From the NCBI RefSeq assembly GCF_002368035.1, contig NZ_AP018222.1, positions 5,743,238 to 5,807,237 on the forward strand: DNA of 64,000 nucleotides, in the 5' to 3' direction. This document shows, in pieces, positions 8,234 to 16,981 of the stretch (its first letter is position 1; each line of letters opens with the position of its first letter). Source of the stretch: Nostoc linckia NIES-25 (GTDB lineage: Bacteria > Cyanobacteriota > Cyanobacteriia > Cyanobacteriales > Nostocaceae). The notes under the pieces were generated by a model that worked only from the letters and a program-made list of their open reading frames with translations, was not told the origin of the DNA and did no database searches. The position numbers were made by a program, and so were the translations under genes.

Positions 8234-11038
8234 TTATTTATGTATTTTTTTTAAATCTCTGAATGGAAGATTAATAATAAATTCTGTACCTTCATTTGGA
8301 GAGGAAATACATTGCAACTTCCCTTGATGCTTTTGAGTAATTATTTGATAGCTAATAGATAAGCCTAAGCCTGTGCCTTTTCCAACTGGTTTAGTAGTGA
8401 AAAAGGGGTCAAACAGTTGCTTTTGAATATTTTCTGGGATACCACAACCATTATCAGCAATAGAAATGATAACTAACTGCTGGTCAGCAATTAAGTTAGT
8501 ACAAATGCAAATATGGGGCGTGTTAGTTATTTTTCCATTGTCCATCGATTCTTCTAAAGCATCGATCGCATTTGCCAGAATATTCATAAATACCTGATTT
8601 AGTTGTCCGGGATAACATTCTACGAGCGGTAAATTGCCGTACTCTTTGATGATTTTAATTCCTGGATAATTAGGTTTAGCTTTAAGACGATGCTCTAGAA
8701 GCATTAACGTACTATCAATACCCTCATGAATGTTTACCGCCTTCATCTGTGCCTCATCCAAACGGGAAAAGTTACGTAACGATAGCACAATTTCTGTAAT
8801 TCTTTCAGCACCAACTCTCATAGAATTCATTAATTTTGGAAGGTCTTCTATTAAGAAATCAAGATCTATAGCTTTTGCTTGCTTTTGAATTTGGGGTGCT
8901 GGGTTGGGGTAATATTGCTGGTATAGTTGCAGTAGTTTAAGTAAATCTTGGGTGTACTCATTAGCAGGGGTTAAATTACCATAGATAAAATTAACGGGGT
9001 TATTGATTTCGTGAGCTACACCTGCCACTAACTGCCCCAAAGAAGACATTTTTTCACTCTGCACCAATTGAGAAGCAAGCAGCTTTGCTTCTTGTTGTAA
9101 TTCTGCTTGTGATTGCCGCAATTTTTCTTGTGCTTGTTTGCGTTTAGTAATGTCGTGGAGAATGACGACATATTCTTGAAAATCTTGATGCGGTCGGTCG
9201 GAGATAGAAACTTCCAAAGTGCTGACACCACTTTTGTGGAATAGGGTGTGTTCGCTTCGCTTTGTCCATTGCTGTGGATATTCAGGTAATTCAGGTATCC
9301 ATTTGCTGGGGTGATTTCCTAACAACTCGAATGGTTTGATATCAAAGAGAGATTCGGTTGCTGGGTTTGCTTGCCTGATAATCCCTTGCTCATCCAAGAC
9401 CAAAATACCATCCTGGGCAACACTAAACAGGTGTTCGGCAGCTTCTCGGGCCTCAGTAATGGCCACTACCTGGGGTAAAGTTGTCCAACAGGCTATAGCT
9501 ACTCCAACAAATGCCACTGCCATTAACAGCACAACAAATAGATTTTCATCTGTAGCTTTGGAATCCGTATTCAGTTTGGCACCAAATAACCAACCTGTTG
9601 CGACTGCACCGCACACGAGAATAATTAGGATGCTTACCTGAAGTATGACTGAATCTTTAATGATTACTGAAGGGCGTGCGCGGTAATGTCGCCTCCACCA
9701 ACTTAAATGAAAAGGGGCAAAGGTAATGTGGCGGATTAGCGCATCAAATCCTAGAATCCCAATGGGAAATACTAGACCAATCAGAAGATTTATCCAACCC
9801 CAGGCAAGCCCTCCTACCAGTAGAACTGCAATCTCTACCACCAGAATGCCCAAAGATATGCGGGGAAACAAAACTTCTGGACGACTGCGCCCGAACCAAA
9901 GCCCTAAATGCAATAACATAAAGGCAGCAAACCAACCGATATTTCCCACTGCTACAATTCGTGCTACATCTGCCCAAATCAGATAAAGGGAGCAAAGCAG
10001 CAAAGTTAAGCTCAGAGCAGGCACAAACACGCCCCGACGCGACACAGCAGAAAATACCGGTGAAATATGGTTATCTAAGGCAAGCTGATACAGAATTCTA
10101 GGGCAATTAGAAACTACTGTTGCAGAACCTAACAAAGAAGCAGACACCAATAAAAACGTGACGTTAATCTCGGCCCATTCTCCCCAAAATGGTCTAGAAG
10201 CCGCCACAAGATTCAAGAACGCATTATCATTCAGACCTGGCGCTGTTGCTAACCGCATCATTACCCAAGACCCACCTATAAAAATAGGTGGCATCATCCA
10301 AGCAGCAATATCTAGAAAGCGTAGCGTTTGGCTGGGATGGCGGCTATCTGCGACAAAGGAAGAAGCCGTTTCACAACTGTAAGTAGCATAGGAAACGTAA
10401 AAGAACCACTTTGCCCAATCCACAAAGCTTAAGGATGACCAACTGCTTGGAAAAAACCCAGGACTAGCACTAGAGAAAGCTAACCAGCCCAGACCATGTA
10501 CGCAAAAGGTAATTAGTAGCCCAAAGGCGGGAATCGCAAAAAACAAATGCAAAATACTCAGCGCACGAGTACCACTAAACGCCACTACAAACGGCAGCAG
10601 TGTAAAGCCAATGTCTAACAATAATTTAGGACAGGCAATGCCTAGCGATTCCAAATTCACCTTAATTAAATCGGTAAGTACGAGAGTATTAACTGATAGG
10701 TAAGAAACCCAGTTAAGAAGGTATCCAATTGCAGCATAGCGCCCTAGTCCAGGGTAACGTTTGAGCAAATGGCTGACATAGTTAGGCGTTCCTCCTGCCA
10801 CATCAATAAAATACATTCCCAAACGCTTCACCTGATAATTGATCAGCATCCCGACAATGACAGCAGGTATCCAAACAAAAATAGCTTGTGAACCAAGAGC
10901 AGCATGAATGGCGGGAACCAATGCTACCCAGGAAATATGAGCTGTCAAACCGAAGCCCCAGCTTTCAACAGCACTCAGGGTTCTAGTTAAGCGAGGGTAT
11001 GAAGATTGGCTTACAGGTATATAGTCTTGTTTGGGCAT
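8234..11038 (-). CDS. APC-type permease fused to PAS-histidine kinase
   Basis: This is a 934-residue membrane sensor. About residues 1-430 resemble an amino acid/polyamine permease (APC fold): a string of around twelve hydrophobic helices starting with LSAVESWGFGLTAHISWVALVPAI. Two further helices lie near 460-520, then a PAS domain near 550-650 (VAQDGILVLDEQGIIRQANPA). A histidine kinase follows, with the phosphate-accepting His in SLGQLVAGVAHEINNPVNF and an ATP-binding domain (DNGCGIP, GTGLGLSISYQI) running to the end. Transporter-kinase fusions such as CbrA use the carrier part to sense or couple to a solute; the same is inferred here, with an amino acid or amine as a plausible ligand. There is no receiver domain and no response regulator next door. 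It is divergent from the antitoxin and lies downstream of the decarboxylase gene on the same strand. Confidence 0.93.
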   Translation of the reverse strand: MPKQDYIPVSQSSYPRLTRTLSAVESWGFGLTAHISWVALVPAIHAALGSQAIFVWIPAVIVGMLINYQVKRLGMYFIDVAGGTPNYVSHLLKRYPGLGRYAAIGYLLNWVSYLSVNTLVLTDLIKVNLESLGIACPKLLLDIGFTLLPFVVAFSGTRALSILHLFFAIPAFGLLITFCVHGLGWLAFSSASPGFFPSSWSSLSFVDWAKWFFYVSYATYSCETASSFVADSRHPSQTLRFLDIAAWMMPPIFIGGSWVMMRLATAPGLNDNAFLNLVAASRPFWGEWAEINVTFLLVSASLLGSATVVSNCPRILYQLALDNHISPVFSAVSRRGVFVPALSLTLLLCSLYLIWADVARIVAVGNIGWFAAFMLLHLGLWFGRSRPEVLFPRISLGILVVEIAVLLVGGLAWGWINLLIGLVFPIGILGFDALIRHITFAPFHLSWWRRHYRARPSVIIKDSVILQVSILIILVCGAVATGWLFGAKLNTDSKATDENLFVVLLMAVAFVGVAIACWTTLPQVVAITEAREAAEHLFSVAQDGILVLDEQGIIRQANPATESLFDIKPFELLGNHPSKWIPELPEYPQQWTKRSEHTLFHKSGVSTLEVSISDRPHQDFQEYVVILHDITKRKQAQEKLRQSQAELQQEAKLLASQLVQSEKMSSLGQLVAGVAHEINNPVNFIYGNLTPANEYTQDLLKLLQLYQQYYPNPAPQIQKQAKAIDLDFLIEDLPKLMNSMRVGAERITEIVLSLRNFSRLDEAQMKAVNIHEGIDSTLMLLEHRLKAKPNYPGIKIIKEYGNLPLVECYPGQLNQVFMNILANAIDALEESMDNGKITNTPHICICTNLIADQQLVIISIADNGCGIPENIQKQLFDPFFTTKPVGKGTGLGLSISYQIITQKHQGKLQCISSPNEGTEFIINLPFRDLKKIHK

Positions 11039-11230
11039 GAGGGGTAATACTAGGGTTTTTAGTTAACCTTATGTAGAGTTTCCATCCGAAGATTGTTATT
11101 AACGCAGACTTTTAGCCAAGAGGAATTATGAGCAAGTTAATCAGAAATTTGACTTGCTGTTGAGATTGATTTGATAAATAATCTTTTAGGTCTAGCCCAT
11201 CTCGGCTTTTCTAGATTTGAGGAGAAAAGT

Positions 11231-11271
11231 CAAATTCGCCAACAACATCGTCTGCTAATGGCGAATTATTT
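11231..11271 (-). terminator. Hairpin after the decarboxylase gene
   Basis: The inverted arms AATTCGCCA and TGGCGAATT are separated by about 14 bases, directly after the decarboxylase stop at 11272. Thymines follow on both strands, so it could end transcription in either direction. Confidence 0.55.
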
Positions 11272-12384
11272 TTACCCTTTGCCTATTTTTGCCAAATTAA
11301 GCTGTTCTCTAGCAAGTTCCTCAACAAAATAATCTAGAAATTCAATGTAGTGATTCTGCATAACAACTGCGTGTGCATAATCTCCCCTTGCCGCAAGTTG
11401 GTACTTTTTCACAAGAGGATCTGAGGGTTTATCAAAAACAACTGTATTTGAATAAGGATTAAGCAATGGATTGAAGTCTCGTAACTTCAGTTGCGCGTAC
11501 AAATGCTCTGCTTTGGCCACACAATCAGCTACTTCTAATGCAAAGTTGGAATGCCTTTTGCAGATTTCATACCATAGGCAAAGTGAAGTATGCCCGTTAC
11601 GGCTACCTCCGATAGTCATATCCTGAGCGCCGAGATATTCAATATCAGATGCAAGAGCTTCAACTAAATGTTTCTTAGTAATAACAATGCCACAAGGGAA
11701 AGGGCAACCAATGAATTTGTGTCCTGAGATTGACAGCGAACTAATGGGTTTGTGGAAATCAATCCAGTGCGAACGCAAATAGGGAAGAAGCATTCCGCCT
11801 AAAGCACCATCAACATGGATATAGAATTGCCTAACCTTTTTCATCTCCAGAGCGTTAAGAATTTGCTCAATATCGTCTATTGCGCCTGTAAAAGTAGTAC
11901 CCAGATTAAGGCAGATGATGGCAGGCAAATTAGGTACAAGCTTCTTATAGAAATCACTATAGTTCATTTCTTCTGAAGGTGTTTGTATCCCAATCTGGTG
12001 ATAAGGAATTCTAAAAAACTTAGCTGCTTTGTTTACAGAGTAATGTGAAGCAGCCGAAGCGTACAAAATACCCTCAGGATAATTTTCTCTTCCCAGGAGG
12101 ATTCCGTACAAGTTACCTTCAGTGCCACTGGTAGTTACATATCCCCACCAATCTTGAAGTTGGTATAAATTTGCAAAAAATTGTAAAACTTCTTTCTCAA
12201 AATCCCGTGAATCAATTCGATAGTGGGATTTGGTGAAGCAATCTCCGCCAAGATTATTAATTGAGTATTTAAGGAAAGGTAATAAGAAGGTATTATCATG
12301 TTTTAAATTGTAGGGATAGCCTAAATGAAACTGAGATGCTTCAGTAAGAAGCATCTGATACTCAGAAAGAAAGTCAATATCCAT
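11272..12384 (-). CDS. hdc: Pyridoxal-phosphate histidine decarboxylase-like enzyme
   Basis: This 370-residue protein is a group II pyridoxal-phosphate decarboxylase close in plan and length to bacterial histidine decarboxylases (about 380 residues). It shows LGYPYNL and KYSINNLGGD near the start, then TTSGTEGN (83-91), H114 that stacks on the cofactor, D192 in HVDGA, and the Schiff-base lysine K223 in SISGHKFIGCPFPCG. Expected reaction: L-histidine to histamine and CO2. Related serine or other amino acid decarboxylases share these motifs, so the substrate is not certain. The gene stands alone, with a hairpin behind it and a small ribbon-helix-helix gene in front. The neighbouring permease-kinase could in principle sense an amino acid or amine, but no operon link is seen. 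Confidence 0.87.
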   Translation of the reverse strand: MDIDFLSEYQMLLTEASQFHLGYPYNLKHDNTFLLPFLKYSINNLGGDCFTKSHYRIDSRDFEKEVLQFFANLYQLQDWWGYVTTSGTEGNLYGILLGRENYPEGILYASAASHYSVNKAAKFFRIPYHQIGIQTPSEEMNYSDFYKKLVPNLPAIICLNLGTTFTGAIDDIEQILNALEMKKVRQFYIHVDGALGGMLLPYLRSHWIDFHKPISSLSISGHKFIGCPFPCGIVITKKHLVEALASDIEYLGAQDMTIGGSRNGHTSLCLWYEICKRHSNFALEVADCVAKAEHLYAQLKLRDFNPLLNPYSNTVVFDKPSDPLVKKYQLAARGDYAHAVVMQNHYIEFLDYFVEELAREQLNLAKIGKG

Positions 12385-12615
12385 TTTGTTGTTCCAATAT
12401 TGTTGGTGAAATTCAATTGTATTAAGCAGTTTGTAAATGCCGTAATAATAGGCAGTCTATTTTTTGTTGATCGGTAAGTTTTTGAAAAAAAATTATTATT
12501 TATATGTGAGATATATTGATATTCAAAATTAAATTTCCTCTGGATAATGTACACCAAAATCTCTGAGATTTTTCCTTCAAAAATTAAAACTTTGTTTTCT
12601 GAGCTAAACAATTGG

Positions 12616-12777
12616 CTAATATTCAGACTTTTTTTCATCAACTATCAAAGAGCGAATTAACTCTCGAATTACATCAGTTGTCGGTCTACCTGACATTGAG
12701 CAATATTTTTCTAGCTTTTCTGCTTCACCTGATTTCAGGTTGATTGTAAGTCGTTTAACAGCCCATTTATTATTCAC
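12616..12777 (-). CDS. Small ribbon-helix-helix (CopG/Arc-like) protein
   Basis: This 53-codon frame starts with GTG at 12777 and ends with TAG at 12616. The product runs VNNKWAVKRLTINL, then KSGEAEKLEKYCSMSGRP, then TTDVIRELIRSLIVDEKK. A short beta strand (KRLTINL) followed by two helices, with the second helix opening TDVIRELIRSL, is the ribbon-helix-helix DNA-binding pattern. Such proteins act as dimers and often serve as antitoxins or plasmid-type repressors. No toxin or target gene is visible beside it; the next gene on this strand is the decarboxylase, 231 bp away. The ATG-started frame over 12321-12641 in another phase looks spurious. Confidence 0.7.
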   Translation of the reverse strand: MNNKWAVKRLTINLKSGEAEKLEKYCSMSGRPTTDVIRELIRSLIVDEKKSEY

Positions 12778-13135
12778 TTACTAGACAAGCTATGTTTTGA
12801 AACTACTATCTTAATATCTATCATTTAAACTGTTACTGCAATGAGATAAATAATGATATTAAATTGAAGCAATGGTGAAGAATCTGCCATGTATTCCTAA
12901 GTAAAAGTGAAGAGATAAGTTATATTTTATAGTATGAAGTTCCGCTGCTTTAGCTAGATAAATCGTGAATATAACGTAAAAATTGTATGAAAGTATCTCA
13001 ACACAAAAGTAAGTACTTAAATAAAATTTAACTGCTTTGCTATTTTACTTAATATAATGATTTTTTGAGACAAGGGAGTCAAACAGCAAGCGCACACTAT
13101 CTCACTAGATAGTAAAGCCCTAAATCTGGGGTCTT
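12778..13135. other. A/T-rich intergenic stretch
   Basis: No open frame with coding character was seen. It leads into the left end of the insertion sequence. It may contain promoters for the ribbon-helix-helix gene, but I see no clear box. Confidence 0.4.
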
Positions 13136-13174
13136 TTAGAGGATGTCTGAAAAGTTTTAAACAGGTAATTTTCA

Positions 13175-13987
13175 TCACGCAAGTTGCTTTAACATTAAAC
13201 GAATCATTGCAACGTAAATAAAAGCCTCTGTCGTTTCAGGTAAAATTTCATAGTCTTTACTTAGTCTACGAGACCAATTGAACCAACCAAAAGTTCTTTC
13301 AACCAACCACCGTTTTGGAAGAACGACAAAACCCTTGTGTTCTTCAGAGCGTGTAACAACGCTCCATAGCCAGCGATAAACATCCATCACCCAGTGCGTG
13401 AAATCTTGACCGCGATAGCCACCATCAACCCAAATCCGAATTAATCTACCCATGCGATGCCTACGGCGGGCTACGCCTACGCGTATTTGATTAAGCTTTG
13501 ATAGAGCTTGTTTTGCGCCCGCTTGCTCACTTACCGAAGCTGCTGTAATTACCACAACAATAAGCAAGCCCAAGGTATCAATGATTATGTGCCGCTTACG
13601 TCCTTTAATTTTCTTACCTGCATCGAAGCCGACATCTTTTGAGACCATCGTTCCTGTTTCAACTGTTTGGCTATCCATAATCGCCTCCGATGGCGATGGT
13701 TCCCGGTTTTGGCTTACACGTACCCACAAGCGTAAGCGCTCGTGAATTTCCTGCCATGTTCCATCTTTTCGCCATTGTCGAAAGTAATGATACACAGTTT
13801 TCCAATTAGGAAAATCATTTGGTAGCATTCGCCACGCGCAACCCGCACACAAGATGTACAAGATTGCGTTCACGATCGCCTGCATATCGACACTACGTTT
13901 TCGACCTCCAGTTTTTGGCGCAGGAATTAGTCCTGATAGCAGTTCCCACTGCTCCGATGTCATATTACTTGGGTACGATGGATTCAT
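13175..13987 (-). CDS. IS5-family DDE transposase
   Basis: This 270-residue transposase fills the insertion sequence. The N-terminal domain (SEQWELLSGLIP, GCAWRMLPNDFPNWKTVYHYFRQW) and the catalytic core are typical of IS5-like enzymes. The likely DDE residues are D in AIMDSQTV, D in RIWVDGGYRGQ and E in LVERTFGWFNWSRRLSKDYE. Just before WVDGGYRG there is an extra stretch, VGVARRRHRMG, encoded by a copy of a Nostoc-type palindromic repeat (13447-13493). Most relatives go straight from KLNQIR to a short linker. The insertion keeps the frame; whether the enzyme still works is unknown. Confidence 0.93.
   Translation of the reverse strand: MNPSYPSNMTSEQWELLSGLIPAPKTGGRKRSVDMQAIVNAILYILCAGCAWRMLPNDFPNWKTVYHYFRQWRKDGTWQEIHERLRLWVRVSQNREPSPSEAIMDSQTVETGTMVSKDVGFDAGKKIKGRKRHIIIDTLGLLIVVVITAASVSEQAGAKQALSKLNQIRVGVARRRHRMGRLIRIWVDGGYRGQDFTHWVMDVYRWLWSVVTRSEEHKGFVVLPKRWLVERTFGWFNWSRRLSKDYEILPETTEAFIYVAMIRLMLKQLA
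13447..13493. repeat. Palindromic repeat unit inside the transposase gene
   Basis: The core GCGATGCCTACGGCGGGCTA followed by CGCCTACGC matches, with one or two changes, the copy inside the kinase gene at 25238-25270. It is translated in frame in both places. Confidence 0.75.
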
Positions 13988-14075
13988 GGCTCTCGTAACG
14001 CTGTCACACTTAAGTATTTTTTCTACTGACAGGATACCGTTACGTGGGCTTTCTTACTTTTCAGACATCCTCTTA

Positions 14076-14215
14076 GAGTTGTGCCGCAGACTTTTGATCC
14101 CCCCAACCCCCCTTAAAAAAGGGGGCAAAAACTTCTCAAAGTCCTCCTTTTTAAGGACGATTTAGGAGGATCTACGAGGATTCTGGTTTTCTACAGAGAT
14201 GTGTGTACACCGTAG
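14076..14215. repeat. Dispersed repeat family C, reverse copy beside the IS
   Basis: The stretch from GTGCCGCAGACTTTTGATCC to GTGTACACCGTAG is the reverse complement of most of the element at 45241-45410. It contains C- and G-runs that pair as a hairpin (AACCCCCCTT / AAGGGGG). The left end is interrupted by the insertion sequence at its TTA duplication. Confidence 0.75.
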
Positions 14216-14277
14216 CCTTACCAAGGGGGGATTAAGGGGGGTAATTAAAATTACAGCTAACCACTTTTGAAACAACC

Positions 14278-14346
14278 TCTTAGGGGAGATAAAGCACAGC
14301 TTTTAGGGTTCTTCGGGTTTACTAAGTAATTAACCGGACATGATAT
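14278..14346. repeat. Dispersed repeat family H, partial copy
   Basis: AGGGGAGATAAAGCACAGCT and then GGGTTCTTCGGGTTTACTAA, ending in ACCGGACATGATAT, match in pieces the element at 48908-49156. Only one end is present. Confidence 0.6.
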
Positions 14347-14428
14347 CAGTCCCAATAAACCTTTTTACCCAGAAAATTACTCCTTTACTCAACCTGACAT
14401 CATCTGTAAGGATGAAGCTTTTACTTTC

Positions 14429-16534
14429 ATGCTCCGCTTCAATGTAACTGCATTGAGTAAAACTCGGACTATGAAAACTGACCCAAGTGTTACCATAGAT
14501 ACTAAGCCGCCTAAAATTGAGCCTCAAAAAAATAAATGGTGGACTATTGGCATACTGTTATTTTTAATTATTATTGTTACTTTCTTCGCTTACAGATTAG
14601 AAATTGTTTTAGGTAAAACTCCCAGCCTCGATAAAACTTTTACACCCATAACACAAGCTGCACCCCAAGAAATTGGGTCTTATGATGTGTTGGGGTACGC
14701 CATTAATAAAGACGAAGCTACACGGTTATTGGAAACAGAAGCCGGAAGCAAACAACTATCGCCAGAAAATGGCGCTTTTGCTGTTACAGAAGAAACATTA
14801 AAACTAGGACGAGACGCTTTTTATTCAGAAACTTTTGGCAATGAAATCTTCCAAACCGATGTAGTGGGAGCGCTGAATGGCCCGATAAATATGATAACTG
14901 TGGGTCAGGCGATCGCCAAACTCGCAGGTAAGCACACAACTAATTTGCAAATCCCCATCAATGAGGATGTGACAATTGGCGGACGCGCTTTCAAAGCAGG
15001 CACATTGTTGAATACAGGCTTAGACGTACCCGCCAATTCCCTTGTCCCCTTGGGTATGCGTGCCAGCCTGACTCAAGGTAAGCTGAGATTTGGTATTACC
15101 TGCGCTTTATGCCATGCTACACTTAACCGGGAAACCGGACGCATCTTAGAAGGCGCACCCAACAACGACCTTGACACGGGTTTAGTTCTGGCATTCGCTA
15201 CCAATTCCGCAGCCATGTTTCGCCAAACAGATGTTAACCCGACACAAATTGCAGCGGGAGAGCATACTTACATTAATGCTGATGGTGAAGAATCCCGTTT
15301 ACCAGATACCAAAGCCGTAGAAGATGCAGTTGACGCCAAACTACTGACTTGGCCGCCAGGTAACTTTGATTCTAGCGGCACTCTAGTAAATAATCCCTCA
15401 CAAATTCCCTCTTCTTATACTTTTGATGCCTGGCCTTATGGTTGGAGTGGTCATTCCGCCGTTGGTTGGTTTCACGGTTTGACTACCTTAAATAGCAACG
15501 TCCACGCCACAAACTCAGACGGCACAAATGGCACTGATGCTAGCCAATCCACATTAGGTATTGACAAAGAAACCTATTTAGGGGTGATTCTGCAAAATGC
15601 TGCAAATCCAGCGTTTAGATTACCTCAAGGCGCAAAACCATCAGAATTTTTTGACAAAATCGATCCCACCCCAGGAGAACCTGCAATTAACCAAGTGATT
15701 CGGATGCCTGGATATCCCAAAGGTTCGCCGTTTATGTTAGATGGGTTAATGGCATCTTCCCCAGGCTACCCCGTTGGCGACCAATTAAATGGTATGTCTG
15801 CTTGGCAAAATACTCTTGCACCACCACCAATTCAAATTAGCGATCCTGCTTCTTTAGAAAAAGGCGCGGCTGTATTTACTCGTGCTGGCTGTATAGACTG
15901 TCATAGTGGACGCTACTTTACTAATCATGATGTCATTGCTCAAAACGAGATTGGCACTCAACCATCACGCGCTCCCACATTAGCAGCATTCGCCAAGAAC
16001 TTTACCAAAGCGCAAACCTACCCCAACAGCGTTTCTGTTCCCTTACCATCTAATCCGCCAGTGTTAGATGTTCCTACAGATATCACGCCACAGAAAGCAC
16101 AACAGTTAGCTTTTGGTATTAATAATCCCGCTGGCGGTTATAAAGTACCAAGTTTAATTGGCTTATATTTAACTGCACCTTATTTACACGATGGCGGTGT
16201 GGCTGCTAGTGCTTCAGCACTCAAGCAAGACGAACGGGACGGACAATTTGTGGTGGCAAATCCTCAAGAATTAGGAATGGCTGGCACATTAGAGCAAAAT
16301 ATTTTACCCGACCCAGAAGCCAGCCTGCGGGTGCTAGTTGACCGCAACCTTCGCCAACCGACAGTTGCAGCTAACCAAGCTCATCGAGATTTGCAACAGT
16401 CCAATGTTGATGGTAGTGGACATGCTTATTGGGTAGATAAAAAAGCAGGTTTTACTACTCAAGAACAGACAGATTTAATTCAATTTTTGTTGAGTTTAGA
16501 TGATGAGCCAGAGGTTTTGCCGAGTTCGCGTTAA
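14429..16534 (+). CDS. Membrane-anchored di-haem cytochrome c, peroxidase-like
   Basis: This protein of up to 701 residues has a single hydrophobic anchor near 38-57 (WWTIGILLFLIIIVTFFAY) and a large domain that should face the periplasm or thylakoid lumen. Two haem c attachment motifs are present: CALCH at C225 and CIDCH at C488. The C-terminal part (GGYKVPSLIGLYLTAPYLHDGGVAAS) resembles the di-haem cytochrome c peroxidase/MauG superfamily, which uses a low- and a high-potential haem. The long segment between the haems and the total length exceed the usual peroxidase (about 350 residues), so peroxidase activity is only a suggestion. A second start at 14471 (MKTDPSVT) is possible; the first has an AGGATGAAG stretch upstream. 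No partner gene lies close. Confidence 0.8.
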   Translation: MLRFNVTALSKTRTMKTDPSVTIDTKPPKIEPQKNKWWTIGILLFLIIIVTFFAYRLEIVLGKTPSLDKTFTPITQAAPQEIGSYDVLGYAINKDEATRLLETEAGSKQLSPENGAFAVTEETLKLGRDAFYSETFGNEIFQTDVVGALNGPINMITVGQAIAKLAGKHTTNLQIPINEDVTIGGRAFKAGTLLNTGLDVPANSLVPLGMRASLTQGKLRFGITCALCHATLNRETGRILEGAPNNDLDTGLVLAFATNSAAMFRQTDVNPTQIAAGEHTYINADGEESRLPDTKAVEDAVDAKLLTWPPGNFDSSGTLVNNPSQIPSSYTFDAWPYGWSGHSAVGWFHGLTTLNSNVHATNSDGTNGTDASQSTLGIDKETYLGVILQNAANPAFRLPQGAKPSEFFDKIDPTPGEPAINQVIRMPGYPKGSPFMLDGLMASSPGYPVGDQLNGMSAWQNTLAPPPIQISDPASLEKGAAVFTRAGCIDCHSGRYFTNHDVIAQNEIGTQPSRAPTLAAFAKNFTKAQTYPNSVSVPLPSNPPVLDVPTDITPQKAQQLAFGINNPAGGYKVPSLIGLYLTAPYLHDGGVAASASALKQDERDGQFVVANPQELGMAGTLEQNILPDPEASLRVLVDRNLRQPTVAANQAHRDLQQSNVDGSGHAYWVDKKAGFTTQEQTDLIQFLLSLDDEPEVLPSSR

Positions 16535-16697
16535 TAGAATAACGTGAGTTCGATGAATCCTGTTTCGACCTCTCCGCGTGGCTACCGCGTACATAAAAGT
16601 CAAAAAAACCCTTATCCACAAAAGATTTGCGGTGCGTTACGCTGGCGCGATAACACACCCTACAAAACTGTTCCCTACTCGCTTTTTTAAAACAGAC
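16535..16697. repeat. Repeat fragments ahead of the small conserved gene
   Basis: AACGTGAGTTCGATGAA (16541-16557) is one end of repeat family G (complete at 17901-18055). GCGGTGCGTTACG with ACACACCCTAC further on (about 16630-16671) resembles family D (31684-31794). Both explain why the open frame seems to extend upstream of the real start. Confidence 0.6.
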
Positions 16698-16937
16698 ATG
16701 GAAAGAGAAATTAAAGATTCAGATGGTATTACATGGACTTGTATTCAAGCATTTTCAGGCGTTTCTGATAGTGCAGAAGCTAAAAATGCAGCTCAAGTCA
16801 ACGACGAACCAAATACCTATTGGGTTGTTTGCACTCCTAGTGGTGGCGCACAGTCTGTGCGGCTAAAGCTAAAAGACAAATGGGAAGAAAATTACTCTGA
16901 TGAAGAGTTACTTCAGGAAATTAAGACGCAACAGTAA
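16698..16937 (+). CDS. Small conserved cyanobacterial-type protein, function unknown
   Basis: The 79-residue product begins MEREIKDSDGITWTCIQAF and ends DEELLQEIKTQQ. The frame is open further upstream to 16578, but that part is made of dispersed repeats, so I take the ATG at 16698. It is acidic and has no membrane segment or signal peptide. The middle (NTYWVVCTPSGGAQSVRLKL) reads like a small beta-sheet domain. I do not recognise a named family. It precedes the dehydrogenase gene by 44 bp on the same strand and may be co-transcribed. Confidence 0.65.
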   Translation: MEREIKDSDGITWTCIQAFSGVSDSAEAKNAAQVNDEPNTYWVVCTPSGGAQSVRLKLKDKWEENYSDEELLQEIKTQQ

Positions 16938-16981
16938 CTAGCTAAAAATTCGAGATCCACAGTCAACGTCAACTAATCATT

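Larger units (their letters stand above)
13139..14072 (-). mobile_element. IS5-family insertion sequence, complete
   Basis: The ends are inverted repeats GAGGATGTCTGAAAAGT (left, 13139) and ACTTTTCAGACATCCTC (right, ending 14072). TTA is duplicated outside each end (13136-13138 and 14073-14075), matching the TNA target duplications of part of the IS5 family. The 934-bp element holds one intact transposase. It appears to have inserted into or beside a dispersed repeat (14076-14215). Confidence 0.92.

Noticed and set aside
12321..12641. 106-codon frame on the minus strand
   Set aside because: It overlaps both the decarboxylase start and the ribbon-helix-helix gene, and its product has no domain-like character.
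13175..13987. IS transposase as a pseudogene because of the extra segment
   Set aside because: The frame is intact, the ends and target duplication are perfect, and catalytic residues are present; activity is simply unknown.
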